Source: Laguncularia racemosa
Taxonomy: Eukaryota > Streptophyta > Magnoliopsida > Myrtales > Combretaceae
DNA length: 64,000 nucleotides
Direction: 5' to 3'
Assembly (NCBI GenBank): GCA_037954665.1
Contig: JBBMOL010000431.1
Span: 234,201 to 298,200 of the forward strand
Shown here: positions 23,981 through 35,698 of the stretch, piece by piece
How positions within the stretch are numbered: the first letter of the stretch is position 1
Layout of the letters: each line of letters starts with the position of its first letter
The notes under the pieces: generated by a model
Database searches by the model: none
Told to the model about the DNA's origin: nothing
What the model saw: the letters and a program-made list of their open reading frames with translations, nothing else
Program-made: the position numbers and the translations under genes

Positions 23981-25454
23981 TGTTAAGTTCTCTAATTTAG
24001 TTTTGATGTTAACAAAAGAGGAATAATGTGTAACGTATGTTTGAGCTTGTCAGAAGTTAGTACGTAATTTTCGTAATTTTTCTAAATTGAACAAGGAGAC
24101 AGAAGCTTGTTCAGAACCTTCAAAAGTGTTATATTGATTATTTTTGTTCTGACAGAAGGTGTTTCAGAAGTTGTGTAGTGTATCCGTAATTCTCATACTA
24201 ATATTTCAGAAGCACTTTTAGAACCTTTACAATAGGAGAACAATTGACAGGTTTGTTTCAGAAGCACTTTCAGAACCTTCATAACAGGAGGACAGTTGAC
24301 AGGTTTGTTTTAGAAGCACTTTCAGAACCTTCCATGTCTGTCACGAATTTTTTCCAGATTTCACTCTTATTTTTATAACGATAGTTTTTAATAAATTTCA
24401 AGGCCTAGCTCCACATGTTAAGTATATTTGGGTAATATACTTGACGTGTTTTACTAAAGTTGGATTTTATATCATGGGTTTTTTAATTTATATAAAGTTT
24501 TACAAGATTTTATTCAAAGATTTCATTTTATGATAAAGTGAGATCATATAAGATTTACAAGTTTTATCAAGATTTAAATCTAGATATTTATGCTATATTT
24601 TGGGAGATCCAGCAGTTATAAAGATAAGGATAAGAAATATGGTTGTTACATGAAGATATGGTTCCACAATGTGAGGGATATCTTCAACAAACTTGATTCA
24701 AGAGATATATCCAAAGAAGATCTTGGTTAAACTGATTTATCCAAGCTTATCCTCATCAAGAATATCACGGAATGCAGATCCTCTCCAACAGATTCAACTT
24801 ATTTTTGAATTACAAAAATTCAAAAATAAATTCATGATTGTTACGTGGAAAGTAACCGTTATGTTCTCTTCATATAAGGAGTGTTTAATTCAAATAAAGA
24901 GAGAAGAGAAAAAAAAAGAGAATGTTCTTTTAACAAAAGAAAAAAAAACACATGAAAAAGAAAAGGCTCATACATCTTCAAGCGAAAAATCTTTACATAT
25001 ACATGTGATCTATTGTATAGAGGAAATCTGATATTCCTCATTATTGTTGTAATTCCTTTCGTGTATAAGGAATTGATAGTTGTTTCATCACTGTAGTTTG
25101 AGTGATTAGCTTAGTGAAGAAGCTAGAAAGACTCAACAGTGAGACTTTGCCTTGAAGAGGCTTACATTGTACTTTTTCAATTTGTTTGATATAGTGAAAC
25201 ACAACCGGTATAGACAACCGGGACCCCGGCATGGAGCTGGAAAAGAGGATTGACGCTCGAGGTGGAACCTCTATAAATCTCTGAGCATTCTATTCTTCTC
25301 TACTCATTTTGTTTACTGCAAATTATTGTTCTTCATTATTGTTATTCACGTGATTTTATTAGTCAAGAGTTTTTAAATGATTTGAAAAAAAAAGTGAAAC
25401 TTTAAGTAATTAATCAATTCACCCCCCTCTTGATTAATCTAATTGGGACCAACA
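23981..25454 (+). repeat. 3' LTR of C1
   Basis: 1474 bp, matching the 5' LTR. It carries the 52-bp array at 24204-24335 and a TATA box at about 24875. It is followed by the AGGGC duplication and then element A integrase sequence. Confidence 0.92.
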
Positions 25455-25459
25455 AGGGC

Positions 25460-25989
25460 TATCATTCAAAAGAATATTAAAACTTAGGAAGAATGTTTAC
25501 CACATGTTAAATTTGCTTACAATTGTACTATACATTCTGCTACTAAATTTTCACTGTTTGAGATTGTGTATGGTTTTAATCCCTTAACTCCATTGGATTT
25601 ATCACCTTTACCTGTGACTAAGTTTGTGAATTTAGATGGCAAAAAGAAGGTTAAATTTATTAAGCAGATTCATGAGAAAACAAAGATCAACATTAAGAGA
25701 GGAATGGAGCAATATGCAAAACAAGCTAACAAGGGGTGGCGTCAAATTGTTTTTGAACCAGTAGATTGGGTCTGGTTACTTATGCGTAAAGAAAGATTTC
25801 CTGAGCAAAGATGTTGTTGCTTCTAAGAGACGATGATCCATTTTGAGTCATCGAGCGCATCAATAATAATGCTTACAAACTAGAATTACCAAGTGAGTAT
25901 CAAGTAAGTGCTACTTTTAATGTTACTGATTTAAGTCCTTATGATGTAGGTGGTGATTTGAGGACAAATCCTTTTCAAGAGGAGGGGAA
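25460..25989 (+). pseudogene. Integrase C-terminus and polyprotein tail of element A
   Basis: It continues element A after C1: AYNCTIHSATKFSLFEIVYG-like sequence, then NPLTPLDLSPLP, a tail with FEPVDWVW and KERFPEQR, NAYKLELPSEYQ, and DLRTNPFQEEGND immediately before the LTR. This is the post-core integrase region of plant chromoviruses. Indels near 25820-25860 shift frame. The purine tract CAAGAGGAGGGGAA at about 25976-25989 is the plus-strand priming site. Confidence 0.85.
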
Positions 25990-26346
25990 TGATGGAGATT
26001 AAGTTAGAAGGATTGATTAAAGGAGCGCCGACTCACTTGAAGTGCCAGTTGGACCGTTGACATGAGTTAAAGTTAAGAGACTTAAAGAAGCATTAAGTGG
26101 ATTAGTCAAAGTGGTGTGAGAAGAATAGAATTACATGCGTTTAAGTCAAGAGGAACTAAGGATTGTGAACCTACTTATAGTGCGGATTGCAGATGTAGAG
26201 GTTAAGGAAGATTAGTAAAGGCTGCCGGCCTAAAACCATGGAAGGCTACCGGCTTTGGTGGTGAAAGCTGCCGGCTTAAGTGGTCGATGTTGAAAAAGAA
26301 GAAAGCTGACTTTGATGAATTCAAAGTTACCGGCCTTGAGTGCTGG

Positions 26347-27896
26347 TGATAAGAGTAAATTAATCCTTATAAATCATGGGCGTTAATGATGAATTTGTGT
26401 AATTTTTTTGAATAAAATCAATGCGGATTCGGTACTTAACAGATAAATATATCAGTTTCAGGGTATAATACTAAAGAGAAGTGGAAAGATAACAAAAGGA
26501 GCATGATTGGAGCTCAAAAGATCAAGTTAAAGCTACTTATGGACAACATAGGGAAGGCCACGCCCGTATCATGAGTCGTGTGCACACCTGAGGATGAAAT
26601 TTGTCACTTAGAAAGGAAGCACGACTTGTGATATGGGTGTGCTTGAAGCCGTGGCAGACGCTGAGGAGAAATGGAAGAGTCCAGAGCCTGGCACGGTTTG
26701 TAATCTAGCCGTGTTGCTAGCCGTGCCACACACTGAACAAGGATGAGGAATTGCGGATTATCGACCAGAGGGAGACACGGTTTGAAATCTGGCCGTGTTG
26801 GTGGGCGTGTCAGGCGTATGTTATTCACTTTTCGAGATTTACTTGGAAAATTAAAGATATATTCGTATCTTTCTAGCTGAAGATCCTCTACCATTCCTGA
26901 AGAGTATAAATAGAACCAATCAGAGAGAGAGAGAGGGGGGGGGGGGGGGGGGGGTGTGGTGGGGGTGGAGGAGGAGGCACGAAAACAACCCTAGAGAAGA
27001 GAAGTTAGAAGAGTTTCCAGAATCGAAGCCAAGATCTTTGTGTTTGTCTCATGGGTTTATTTATGGATTCTAATATTTTCCCTTTTGCTCTCTTTATTAG
27101 ATCCATGAGTAGTTAATTGTTTTATACCTGATCCCTCGAGAAACCCCTAATTGTCATGTAACAGATTTGTTGATGTTTCAATGATTAATCCTGATCTTTG
27201 AGTTTATTCATGTTGCAATCATGGTTTGTTTATCTTGATATGTGCGCAGTATTAGGATCGAATTAGATCTTTGTTAATAAGATTGAGAAATTGCTTAATA
27301 GAGTAGATCTAGCATGAATAAAAAGACTACTTGTAATCTTAGAGATAGGTTATAGGAGGTTTTTTGTATTGAATGAGGTCATGGTGGTCTGGTTCAATTG
27401 AGAGTCCTAGGATTTTATTGCAATCTTAATTATGTTAATTAAAGAGAGATCTTAATTGAATTAATTAGGATTAGGGATTATTGATCTTGAGAAAGACCTT
27501 AATCTAGTGTAAGAAACTCCGCAGATCAGAGATGTTGTGTATTAATCATTGGAAAGTTTGTAATTGAATAAAATTTACATGATAATTAGTGGTGGAACTT
27601 GGGTAGGGTATGTTTAGATAATTGAATTAACTAAAGGAGTATTTGAATATCTTTAATTTGATCATTTAATTCGTTCCTTTCAAATTTAATCAGTAATTAG
27701 GGTAATTGAGTTCATCAATAGTGAGAAGTTAAATAGTAGGATAATCGTTAGTACTAGTACTTATAAGTCTTCGTGGGATCGATACCTGTACTCCAATGCT
27801 ATATTGCTAATTGATAGGTATACTTGCCTGGGAACTGGTCATAAGCTAGGATTGAGTATAGGATTTGACTTGTTAGAACGATCAAATCGTTAACCA
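26347..27896 (+). mobile_element. Solo LTR (Athila/Tat-like) inside A's 3' LTR
   Basis: 1550 bp beginning TGATAAGAG and ending GTTAACCA, flanked by a perfect GCTGG duplication (26342-26346 and 27897-27901). No coding region or primer site is present, so it is a single LTR left by LTR-LTR recombination. TATA box GTATAAATAG at about 26905. The U3 (26550-26820) carries CACGG...CCGTG palindromes. It resembles the LTR at 62377, sharing the CACACTG-ACAAGGATGA block and the CGAGATTTACTTGGAAAA-like block. Confidence 0.88.
26921..26975. repeat. GA microsatellite running into a 20-base G tract
   Basis: GAGAGAGAGAGAG is followed by 20 consecutive G (26935-26954) and then GTGTGGTGGGGGTGG. It lies just downstream of the solo LTR TATA box. 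It could form a G-quadruplex; the exact length is also prone to sequencing error. Confidence 0.9.
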
Positions 27897-28328
27897 GCTG
27901 GCTTAGGAGAAAATGTAGGTCAACCTTAGATTATTTTAGGCTGCTAGCTTTGCTTTTTTTCCTTAGCTAAATTAGGGTTTTGTATGTCGTTTTGTTTCTT
28001 CATTTTTATGGGACTATAAATAGTCACCGTACACTCATTGTAAAGAAAATCCTTGAAAGTTTATTCATATTTGAGAGTGAACTTCTCTTTGGTTCTTAAA
28101 CAAACTATTGAACTTATCAGGTTGTGAATCTATGGCATTCACCTTCAAACTTATCAATTGATCCTTCCATAATCGATTATGGCGTTAATACTTATACCAA
28201 GGTTCTTGTCTCCATATATAGACAACGGGTCACAGTTCCACTTCATTCTTGATAGAATTCTCGGTTGTGAAATTGTTAAATCTAGGTTTCTGATTTTGTC
28301 ATGGGTTGGTAGGGTTCATATCATTGTA

Positions 28329-31300
28329 AGCTGTTATACTTACTTATACTTGTAATATAGACTCTATGTATATGTGCAACAAGTATGATTTCCTTGTTTT
28401 ATGATAGCTAAGCTAACCTAGTTAGCGTGACTCATCATTATCTATATACTATGGAATATGTATATTGTTTGACCACCACCTTAAACTGGACTATGTTATA
28501 TTAGCCCTAATAACTAGTCATGCATTGCATCTCCTGCATTGATTATGCCTACTAAACACCATTTATCTTGGTGAGGATTGGGAACTCCTTCTTTTAACTT
28601 TACTAAGTGACAAGAGAAGAAGTTGTAGTATAGGTTAAAAGCTATTAGAGGAATAGTCTAAGATGGTATAGGGGGACCCTTAAGTCCATTACATAAGCTT
28701 GGATTTAGTGGGAGGTGTTTTTGTGGAAAACCAACTCCTTGAAACCTAAACAAAAGTGAGGTTAATTTCTCATTTCATGATGAACTAATCAATGTCGCGT
28801 GGATGGCATTGTTGATTGTTGCATTCAATTTAAAAGGCTTACCTATTTAGTTAATATGTATAATGCTTATCTCTTGCCACTTATTAAGCTAGGGCTTTTG
28901 CTCACACCTTTATAATTTTTGGTGTCATAAGTAAACCTAGATTAACAGCACAAATGCCAGCAACTAATGTGGTAAGTATATAGGACGACGTGAGGTTGAA
29001 TACAAATATGCTGACTTATTTCAAATGATTTTATTCATTATTCCTCGAGTAACTTTTGTCCTACAAATGTAAGCCTTACATCTACTAAATGTTTGTGAAG
29101 GTTGCCATCCCAATAACCATCATAATTAGTTAACAAATGTGGCAAGATTGTCTAGCAAGTTTTCAAGGGTACGATAACTTGACTTTTTGGGTTAAATGAC
29201 ATAGCTTAAGGAGTTAGGTTATAGACTTGAGATGATTTAGAGAGATTTTGTATGGTGAGCATGGAATAAGGATTTTTGGACCAACTATTTGTTCTCAATA
29301 TTTCTCTAGGAGCTCATGCATTAAGTGAGTTCTTCTATAGATTTGAGTTTAAGAGGAGCCCATAGAGAGATCCATTAAGAGAAAGACTCGTTTCATTTGT
29401 TAACCATTAGTGTAATTTGACGGATGTCGTTGACAAATAAACTCTCTATATATTCAAGATTCCTCGTCACTTGATGAAATTTCAATTTTGAGAGAAATAG
29501 TCAAGCTATCATTATGAAAGATTAAATAAAAAATTCAAAATGAAGAACATGTTACTTCTCATCAAGAATAGTAGGGTGCTCCTCAACCCATTGTACGTGC
29601 ATTTGAGTTCTTAAAATTACTTACTTCTCCTCATTACCTCTCTCTCCAAATAATCTTCCTATGTCACTCTACATCACTTTTTTTAGGCTACATGAAGTGC
29701 AAGATTTACATTGCATGCATATGAGTAACTAAATCACCCCATGAGTATGTGCTTACAAGCTTCAACTAATATATTTTTACTTAATTTGCATAGAGATCTT
29801 CCACAAAATCCTCTTAGATAATCTTGCCTTGTTAACTCATTTTTTAACTTTATAACCATTAAAAAACTTGGAATTATCTGCACAAAATTCGAATCCAATA
29901 ACCAAAGTTTTGAATCTTAAAAAAAATTGGAGTTGTTTTGAACAAATCTTATGAATATCAACATTTTTGAGCATTTGAATGCCCTATTTTGCCGATCGAA
30001 TGTACTACCTTCTACGTTTGCTTGACTAACTTTTCATTCAAAATTCCATCTTCTATACTGATATTATTTTGTACAACTTATTGGATAATAACATATAGTG
30101 CATTTTCTTATCATTAAAACCAACTAAGAGACTTAACACATTATATATACATATAAAAGTAGATGTTCTACTAACTATATAAAATTATAAATAATACATT
30201 GATTTGTTGCATATAAGTTAATTGCTTGATTGTATGTATTATGGTTTATAATATAAACATTATGTTAAAAAATAGATATAACAATATATTATATCAAAAT
30301 ATAAAACATATATAATGATATATATATACAATGCTATATACTATATTATTACAACATAATATGCATATATTTGTGTATATGCACGTGTATGCATATGCAC
30401 ATACATATAAGCATGGAATGCCATGCTCCTAATTCGCTATGGTGATGATGATTCACTGTGTAATTTATTTAAGTAAAATACGTAAGATTACAATTGCTAG
30501 ATTGGATTTTATAAAATCGTTAATTAAACTTTGAAAATATATTTGGCAATTCATTGATTTTGAAAACTGTGAAAGTTCATCAATTTAAGAAAAACATAGC
30601 GAATAAAACATGATAGGTATCTAAGTCCTAGGGCTTATGGGGCCCACATAATACAAACATAGGTAAACAAGCCATTGAGCCATAAGCAGCTCCTATAATA
30701 AGTCTAAATATAGTACTAAAACGAAAATATTAAGTCTAAAATAGAAAATTAGTAGTAATCATAGTTTGAAAGATCTAAGTCTTCATACTCATCCTCATAC
30801 TCCTCCTTAAAGCCAAAACCCATTGAATCATATAGAGAATCCAAAAAAGAAAAAAAAGTCTTCACCTAAAAGAGAAGAGTAAGCTAAAAGACCTAATATA
30901 TAGTAACATAAACACACACATATATGTCAAGTTGACCTATATACTAATGCAATAATTAGTCATTTAGTTTATTATAACTTATGTAAGGTAAATAATCAAT
31001 ATACGAATGCTCATGACTTCGAATAACATGATGAGAGACTTAGGGTTCGATTCCACTATAGTGACAATTAAGGGTTGATAAGAGCAGCCAAACTCCACGT
31101 CATGAAACCAAAAACCTAGTAGTTTCATCTAAGTGACCCTAACATTTTGTAGTTCCCACTAATCACAGTTTAGATATATCATATAGTCCATTGAGACCGA
31201 TAATCCTGTACGACTCCTGATATACCTTCTCTCCATTTATAGTGCTCATTATCTAACACAATTTCATTTATCAACTACTCATTGAACCATTCCTCGATAA

Positions 31301-32992
31301 CCTAAGGGTCTAAACTACCATATCATCAACCTTAATCCTGATCCAAGGCTATCATTTGCTAACTCAAGTAGCCAAGTATAAGTAACAAGCAAATACTTAA
31401 CCGAGTTGATTATTAGTCTAGTTTAAATTTTCTAACCTAGCAAGTAACATGTATGTTACTATGTACTTGGAAAGGTTGGAGGTTTTGAAATTGAAGTCCG
31501 AAATTCCAATTAAGTTGAGCCAATTTTATGCATTTAAAGAGAAAACTTAATTCAAATAGTTATTCTAAGTATTTGAATACTATTCTAGAATTAGGTTTAG
31601 ACTATTTAAGGTACATACTAGTTATGGGTCCATTAGGGGTTGAGAAAGCCTAAGTAGGCTTTTGGCTAATTTAGCCTCAACCATTTAAGGTTTATTTACT
31701 TAAACCTATTATATTGTTTAAATTTGAGTTTAGATATGTTTAAAGCCTAATTAGGGTATTTAGGCCCTAAAAGAATAGTAAGCCTAATTGTGTTTGGAAT
31801 TTGGCTCACTAGCTCCAGTTAATTTTGTTTATTGAGGTTTATTATACCCTAATTTAGGTCTCCAGACCCAATTAGGTAATTTTAAGCTTAATTATAATTA
31901 TTAGGTCTAATTGTTATTCTTATGCCCATTTTTTTGTTCAATTAGGTTATTTTAGGTTCATTGTGTCCATTTGATCTTATTTATTATATCTTAAGTCCAA
32001 TTTGATTATTATACCTAACTTTAATTCTATATTAGGTCTTCAGTTGATTTAGGGCCTTATTAGGTTTAAGAACCATTTAAGTTTGCTTGACTTGTTAAGG
32101 TCCACTTAAGGCATGGGCTTTAAGGATGAAATGGGCCTAATTAAATTTTGGGTTTTGCGTCCATTGGGTTATTTTAGGTCCATTTAAGTTCATTTTATTT
32201 GGTTAATTTCCTATCTTGGTTCAATTTGGGTAATTTTGTTAATTAAGCTCAATTATTTTAATTATGTTTAATCATATGAGCTACCCATGGGAAAAGAGTG
32301 TAAGGGTGGTCTTAGGGCATTTATAGATGAATCGACTTGGGATTGAGCCAGCCTTAACCAAAGTTAATTTAGTCAACTAATGTCAAACTTCAATTTGTCA
32401 TTTGTTAAGGCCTTAACTTTAAAGATAAGTAACTTATTCATTTTAGGCCCAACTTGAGTCAAGCAAAAGCCATTTGAATATTTATTACTTACAATATCTA
32501 TCTAAATCTAAAAAGCCTAATTTTATTCATCTTAAGGTCCTTGAATTTTCATATTACCCAAGTTATGAATTTACACCTTTGAAGGCCCATATCCTATTCA
32601 TTTTAGGTTGAAATCATTCAAAACTAAAGTCTACTTAATCATATTCCTTTCTAATGTCTAAAATATCATTAATATTTCAATTTCAGGCTTCATTGTACAT
32701 ACCTAAAACATTAGAAAAGTTTAGCTTAAAAGAAATTATCCTCAACTTGTGCAATTTCGACACAACTAAGTCTTTAGGCTTCATTTTACATCCAAATAAA
32801 CTTCTATTCACCAAGTAAACATATTGCACTCAAAGTAACTCAAATGAGACATAATAAATCATCATTTTTTTTATTTACTGAAGATGACATAACAAGTGGC
32901 AACAATAGCAATTTCTAAGAATTAAGTACCCCATTTTCACCCTAAATCATCCCATAATGTACTAAACTTCAAATAAGCTTCAGTTTATCATA
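28329..32992. other. AT-rich degenerate DNA between elements A and B
   Basis: No gene is seen. The part 30600-32990 and its continuation beyond B (39936-40358) have the look of a very old minus-strand chromovirus LTR: phrases such as CTCATCCTCATACTCCTCC followed by a run of AAGTAAGCTA-like sequence resemble the LTR of element E, but no borders could be set. 30230-30420 is rich in TATATA and ATGCATATGCAC alternations. 31600-32470 holds many scattered TTAGGYCYAATTAGG-type motifs. Confidence 0.4.
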
Positions 32993-32997
32993 AGAAC

Positions 32998-33931
32998 TGA
33001 TGAGATCTATGATGGGAGCCAAGCCAAAAGATGGAATGTGGATCCTCTTGAAGTGCCACCTGGACCAATCACAAGAAATCGAGCGAAATGATTCAAGGAA
33101 GCACTTAACGGGTTGATAAAGGATGTCCATGAAGTCGGAAAGGATTGGAGCAATCATGAAGTTGGAAAGGATTGGAACAACCATGGTAATGCCCTTGCTC
33201 TTGTACAAGTCATACCGGATACGGGGTGAAGAGGGCGTGTCTTTACAAGGCACGACCGTGTAGGAGTCTGGAGGTTACACAGAATCATACACGGTTCAAA
33301 GGCACGACCGTGTATGTTGTCAAGATTTCCACAGAAAGATACACGACTAGAAGTACACGGTCGTGTACATTGGCAAGATTTCCACAGAAAGATACACGGC
33401 CAGAAGTACACGGTCGTGTACATCTCCAACGTCGATCGTGTATATTTTCAACACTGGCTCAAGGCCGGCTCCAAGGCCGCCGGCCTTCATGTCTACATCG
33501 CCGGCCTACATGTTTGTTTTGTTGATTTTTAGGCAACTTATCTAATTTATGTCATTTTGGACTTTATTGTTATGAATTGTAAACCCTGATATAAAGCTCC
33601 TAGGGTTAGAATATAGAACATACAATATTGAAAGTTTGAAAACACTTTTGAGAGAATTCCTCTCTTGGTTCTTTAAAGAACTAATCTAGAACTTATCGGA
33701 TTTTATTTCCGTGGCGTTCATCCCGACTTATCAATCGGTCTTTCATCCCGATTGTGGCGTCTTCATATTATACCAAGGTTCTTCTCTCTCTTATAGACAA
33801 CGGGTCGCGGTTTCCACTTGAGGGTGTTTAGCATCTTAGGTAACGAATTCCGAACGTATTGGTATTGGGTTTCGTCACACGTTGGCGTGGTTCGTATAAG
33901 TTAGGAATCCGATCAAACCGATCTCGTATCA
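32998..33931 (+). repeat. 5' LTR of element B
   Basis: 934 bp. The U3 has a 53-bp tandem repeat containing the palindrome GTACACGGTCGTGTAC (33353-33368 and 33406-33421). TATA box ATATAAAG at about 33589. Confidence 0.92.
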
Positions 33932-33934
33932 GTT

Positions 33935-33946
33935 TGGTATCAGAGC
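33935..33946 (+). other. Primer-binding site of element B (tRNA-iMet)
   Basis: TGGTATCAGAGC, three bases after the LTR; a perfect 12-base match to the complement of the initiator tRNA-Met 3' end. Confidence 0.88.
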
Positions 33947-33981
33947 TTAGGTTTGTTAAACATCAGTTCGGTTTGAGGAAG

Positions 33982-34406
33982 GTAACATCAAAACCCTAAC
34001 TCTAATCGTTCATATCAATTGTTAGTATTCAATTTCATAGTATTAATTGTCTATTAAAAGTGTAGTACCTACTATTCAATTTTGTTACAAAAAAAAAAGA
34101 AAGAAGAATCACGACAAAAAAAAGGAGCGTGATCAAGAGCAACAACAAAGACAAAAAAAAAATTCAGAAAGAAAAAGAGGAAATTTATGAACCCTAGAGT
34201 TGTTTTGAATTCGACAGAAGGGAATTGGTGTAGTTTGGGTTAGTTCCAAGAGAATTAAGAAGAGGAATTGGCGAGTTGATATCATCATTGTTTGTGAGAA
34301 TACACAAGTGACTGTGTGATATCATCATTTGAGCGAAACACGTAAGGGAGTGTATTGTGAGGTTTAATCATATATATATTTGTGTTAGTACTAATCTTTT
34401 CTGCAG
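33982..34406 (+). other. Possible leader intron of element B
   Basis: A donor-like GAAG/GTAACA (boundary 33981/33982) and an acceptor made of branch-like TACTAAT (34389-34395), a T-rich stretch and CTGCAG/G (ends 34406) lie just before the gag ATG at 34412. The signals are good, but neither the donor nor the acceptor is obvious in element A, so splicing is only a hypothesis. Confidence 0.35.
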
Positions 34407-34411
34407 GAACT

Positions 34412-35698
34412 ATGTCGAGGCATCATTCTCCTGAAAGTGAGAAGGGAAGGTTTGATGCTAGGTTAGTGATTGAGGCGTTGAAGGGTGAGATGAAGAGAAT
34501 GTTTCGGGAGGGGATGGAACAAATTCATGAGACAGTAGAGCAAAGACTAGAGCAATCTACAAACGTCTTCCAACGGTGTAAGAGGGAGAGTCGTTCTAGG
34601 AGAGTACAAAGGGGTGGAGATGAAATGTCGAAAGATGAATTTGATGAGCCTTCTGTCGGGAGTTATAGAGGTTATAGTAGTCGGAATAGAGGAACTAGGG
34701 ATTGGGAAGATAGAGGAGATAGGAATAGAGAGGATAATCAATTGAGTAGTATAAAGATGAAGATTCCTCCTTTCCAAAGGAAGAATGATCCCGAGGCGTA
34801 CTTAGAGTGGGAGAAGAAGGTGGAGATGGTGTTTGATTGTCATAACTATAGTGGGAGAAAGAAAGTGAAACTTGCTACCATTGAATTTTCGGATTATGCC
34901 ATAGTGTGGTGGGATCAACTAATGTTGAATAGAAGAAGGAATGGCGAACCACCTATTGAGTCTTGGGAAGAGATGAAAAGGGTGATGAAGAAGCAGTTTG
35001 TGCCTGCGTATTACTATTGTGAATTGCACAACAAATTGCAAACTCTTAAGCAAGGAAGCCGAAGTGTGGATGAATATTTCAAGGAGATGGAAGTTACGAT
35101 GATCAGGGCGAATGTAGAGGAGGATAGAGAGGCTACCATGGTTAGATTTCTTGTTGGATTGAATAGAGAAATTCAAAATGTTGTTGAATTGCAGCATTCT
35201 GTAGAATTAGAGGATATGGTTCATATGGCTATAAAGGTTGAGAACCAACACAGGCGGAAAGGTAGTAGTAATGCACGGTTTCAACAGGGTACTGGTTCAT
35301 CCACCTGGAAGACTAACCAATAGAAGAAGGAAGAAAAGCCTTTACCCACCAAACCAAAAGGAGAGTTAAGACAAGCGGGTTCTACTCCTAGTAACCAAGG
35401 TAACCCTGATTCTTCTACTTCTAGAAATCGTGACATTAGATGTTTTAAATGCCAAGGTAGAGGCCATATTGCTAGTCAATGTCTGAATAGGCGTGTTATG
35501 ATTTTGCGTGATGATGGTGAGTATGAGATTGAGGGGGATAGTGAAGAAGATGATATGCCTCCATTAGAGAATGCTAGTGATGATGAGGAGCCTGCAGTAT
35601 GGAAGTTAGTGGCGGTAGTGAAGCGAGTTTTGAATGTGCAGGTGAAGAAGAAGAGGAGGTGCAAAGAGAGAATATCTTTCATACTAGATGTTATCTAG
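34412..35698 (+). pseudogene. gag: gag of element B
   Basis: It starts MSRHHSPESEKGRFDARLVI. A charged N-terminus is followed by the Ty3-type capsid region (KIPPFQRKNDPEAYLEWEKK, WWDQLMLNRRR, LKQGSRSVDEYFKEME) and a zinc knuckle CFKCQGRGHIASQC near 35440-35485. A TAG stop at 35321-35323 splits it before the knuckle; element A has a TAG at the same place. Comparison with A shows that a one-base loss near 35645-35655 takes B out of the original single gag-pol frame, so the gag frame reads on to 35698 before stopping. Confidence 0.87.

Larger units (their letters stand above)
17209..25454 (+). mobile_element. C1: Sirevirus-type Ty1/copia element
   Basis: LTRs begin TGTTAAGTTCTC and end GGGACCAACA. 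The target duplication AGGGC is perfect (17204-17208 and 25455-25459). Order within pol is protease, integrase, RT, RNase H, which defines Ty1/copia. Sirevirus traits are a large gag with two zinc knuckles and coiled-coil sequence, the tRNA-iMet-like primer site, and several AAAAAGGGGGAG purine tracts before the 3' LTR. All of gag-pol (18714-23711) lies in one frame, interrupted by one stop shared with C2 and four private stops. It lacks the accessory ORF present in C2. Confidence 0.92.
7099..28323 (+). mobile_element. Element A: old nested Ty3/gypsy (chromovirus-type) LTR retrotransposon
   Basis: Both LTRs begin TGATGGAGAT. The element is flanked by a perfect 5-bp target duplication TTGTA (7094-7098 and 28324-28328). 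Once the later insertion in the 3' LTR is removed, both LTRs are 779 bp. The internal order is primer site, gag, protease, RT, RNase H, integrase, polyprotein tail and polypurine tract, all broken by many stops and indels. About 14.6 kb of the 21.2 kb span is later insertions: N (10255-15039), C1 (17209-25454) and a solo LTR (26347-27896). Close similarity to element B allows each fragment to be placed. It is clearly inactive. Confidence 0.9.
25990..28323 (+). repeat. 3' LTR of element A, split by a solo LTR
   Basis: Begins TGATGGAGATT and ends TTCATATCA, followed by TTGTA. Removing the 1550-bp solo LTR and one 5-bp duplication leaves exactly 779 bp, the length of the 5' LTR. TATA box at about 28014. 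Confidence 0.9.

Noticed and set aside
31600..32470. Interstitial telomeric repeats (plant TTTAGGG)
   Set aside because: TTAGG occurs often but never as consecutive TTTAGGG units; the motif is TTAGGYCYAATT-like.
33154..33545. Overlapping Arg/Thr-rich frames in the LTRs of element B (also 39141-39544)
   Set aside because: Translations of the palindromic 53-bp repeats in several frames; present in both LTRs and not conserved as protein.
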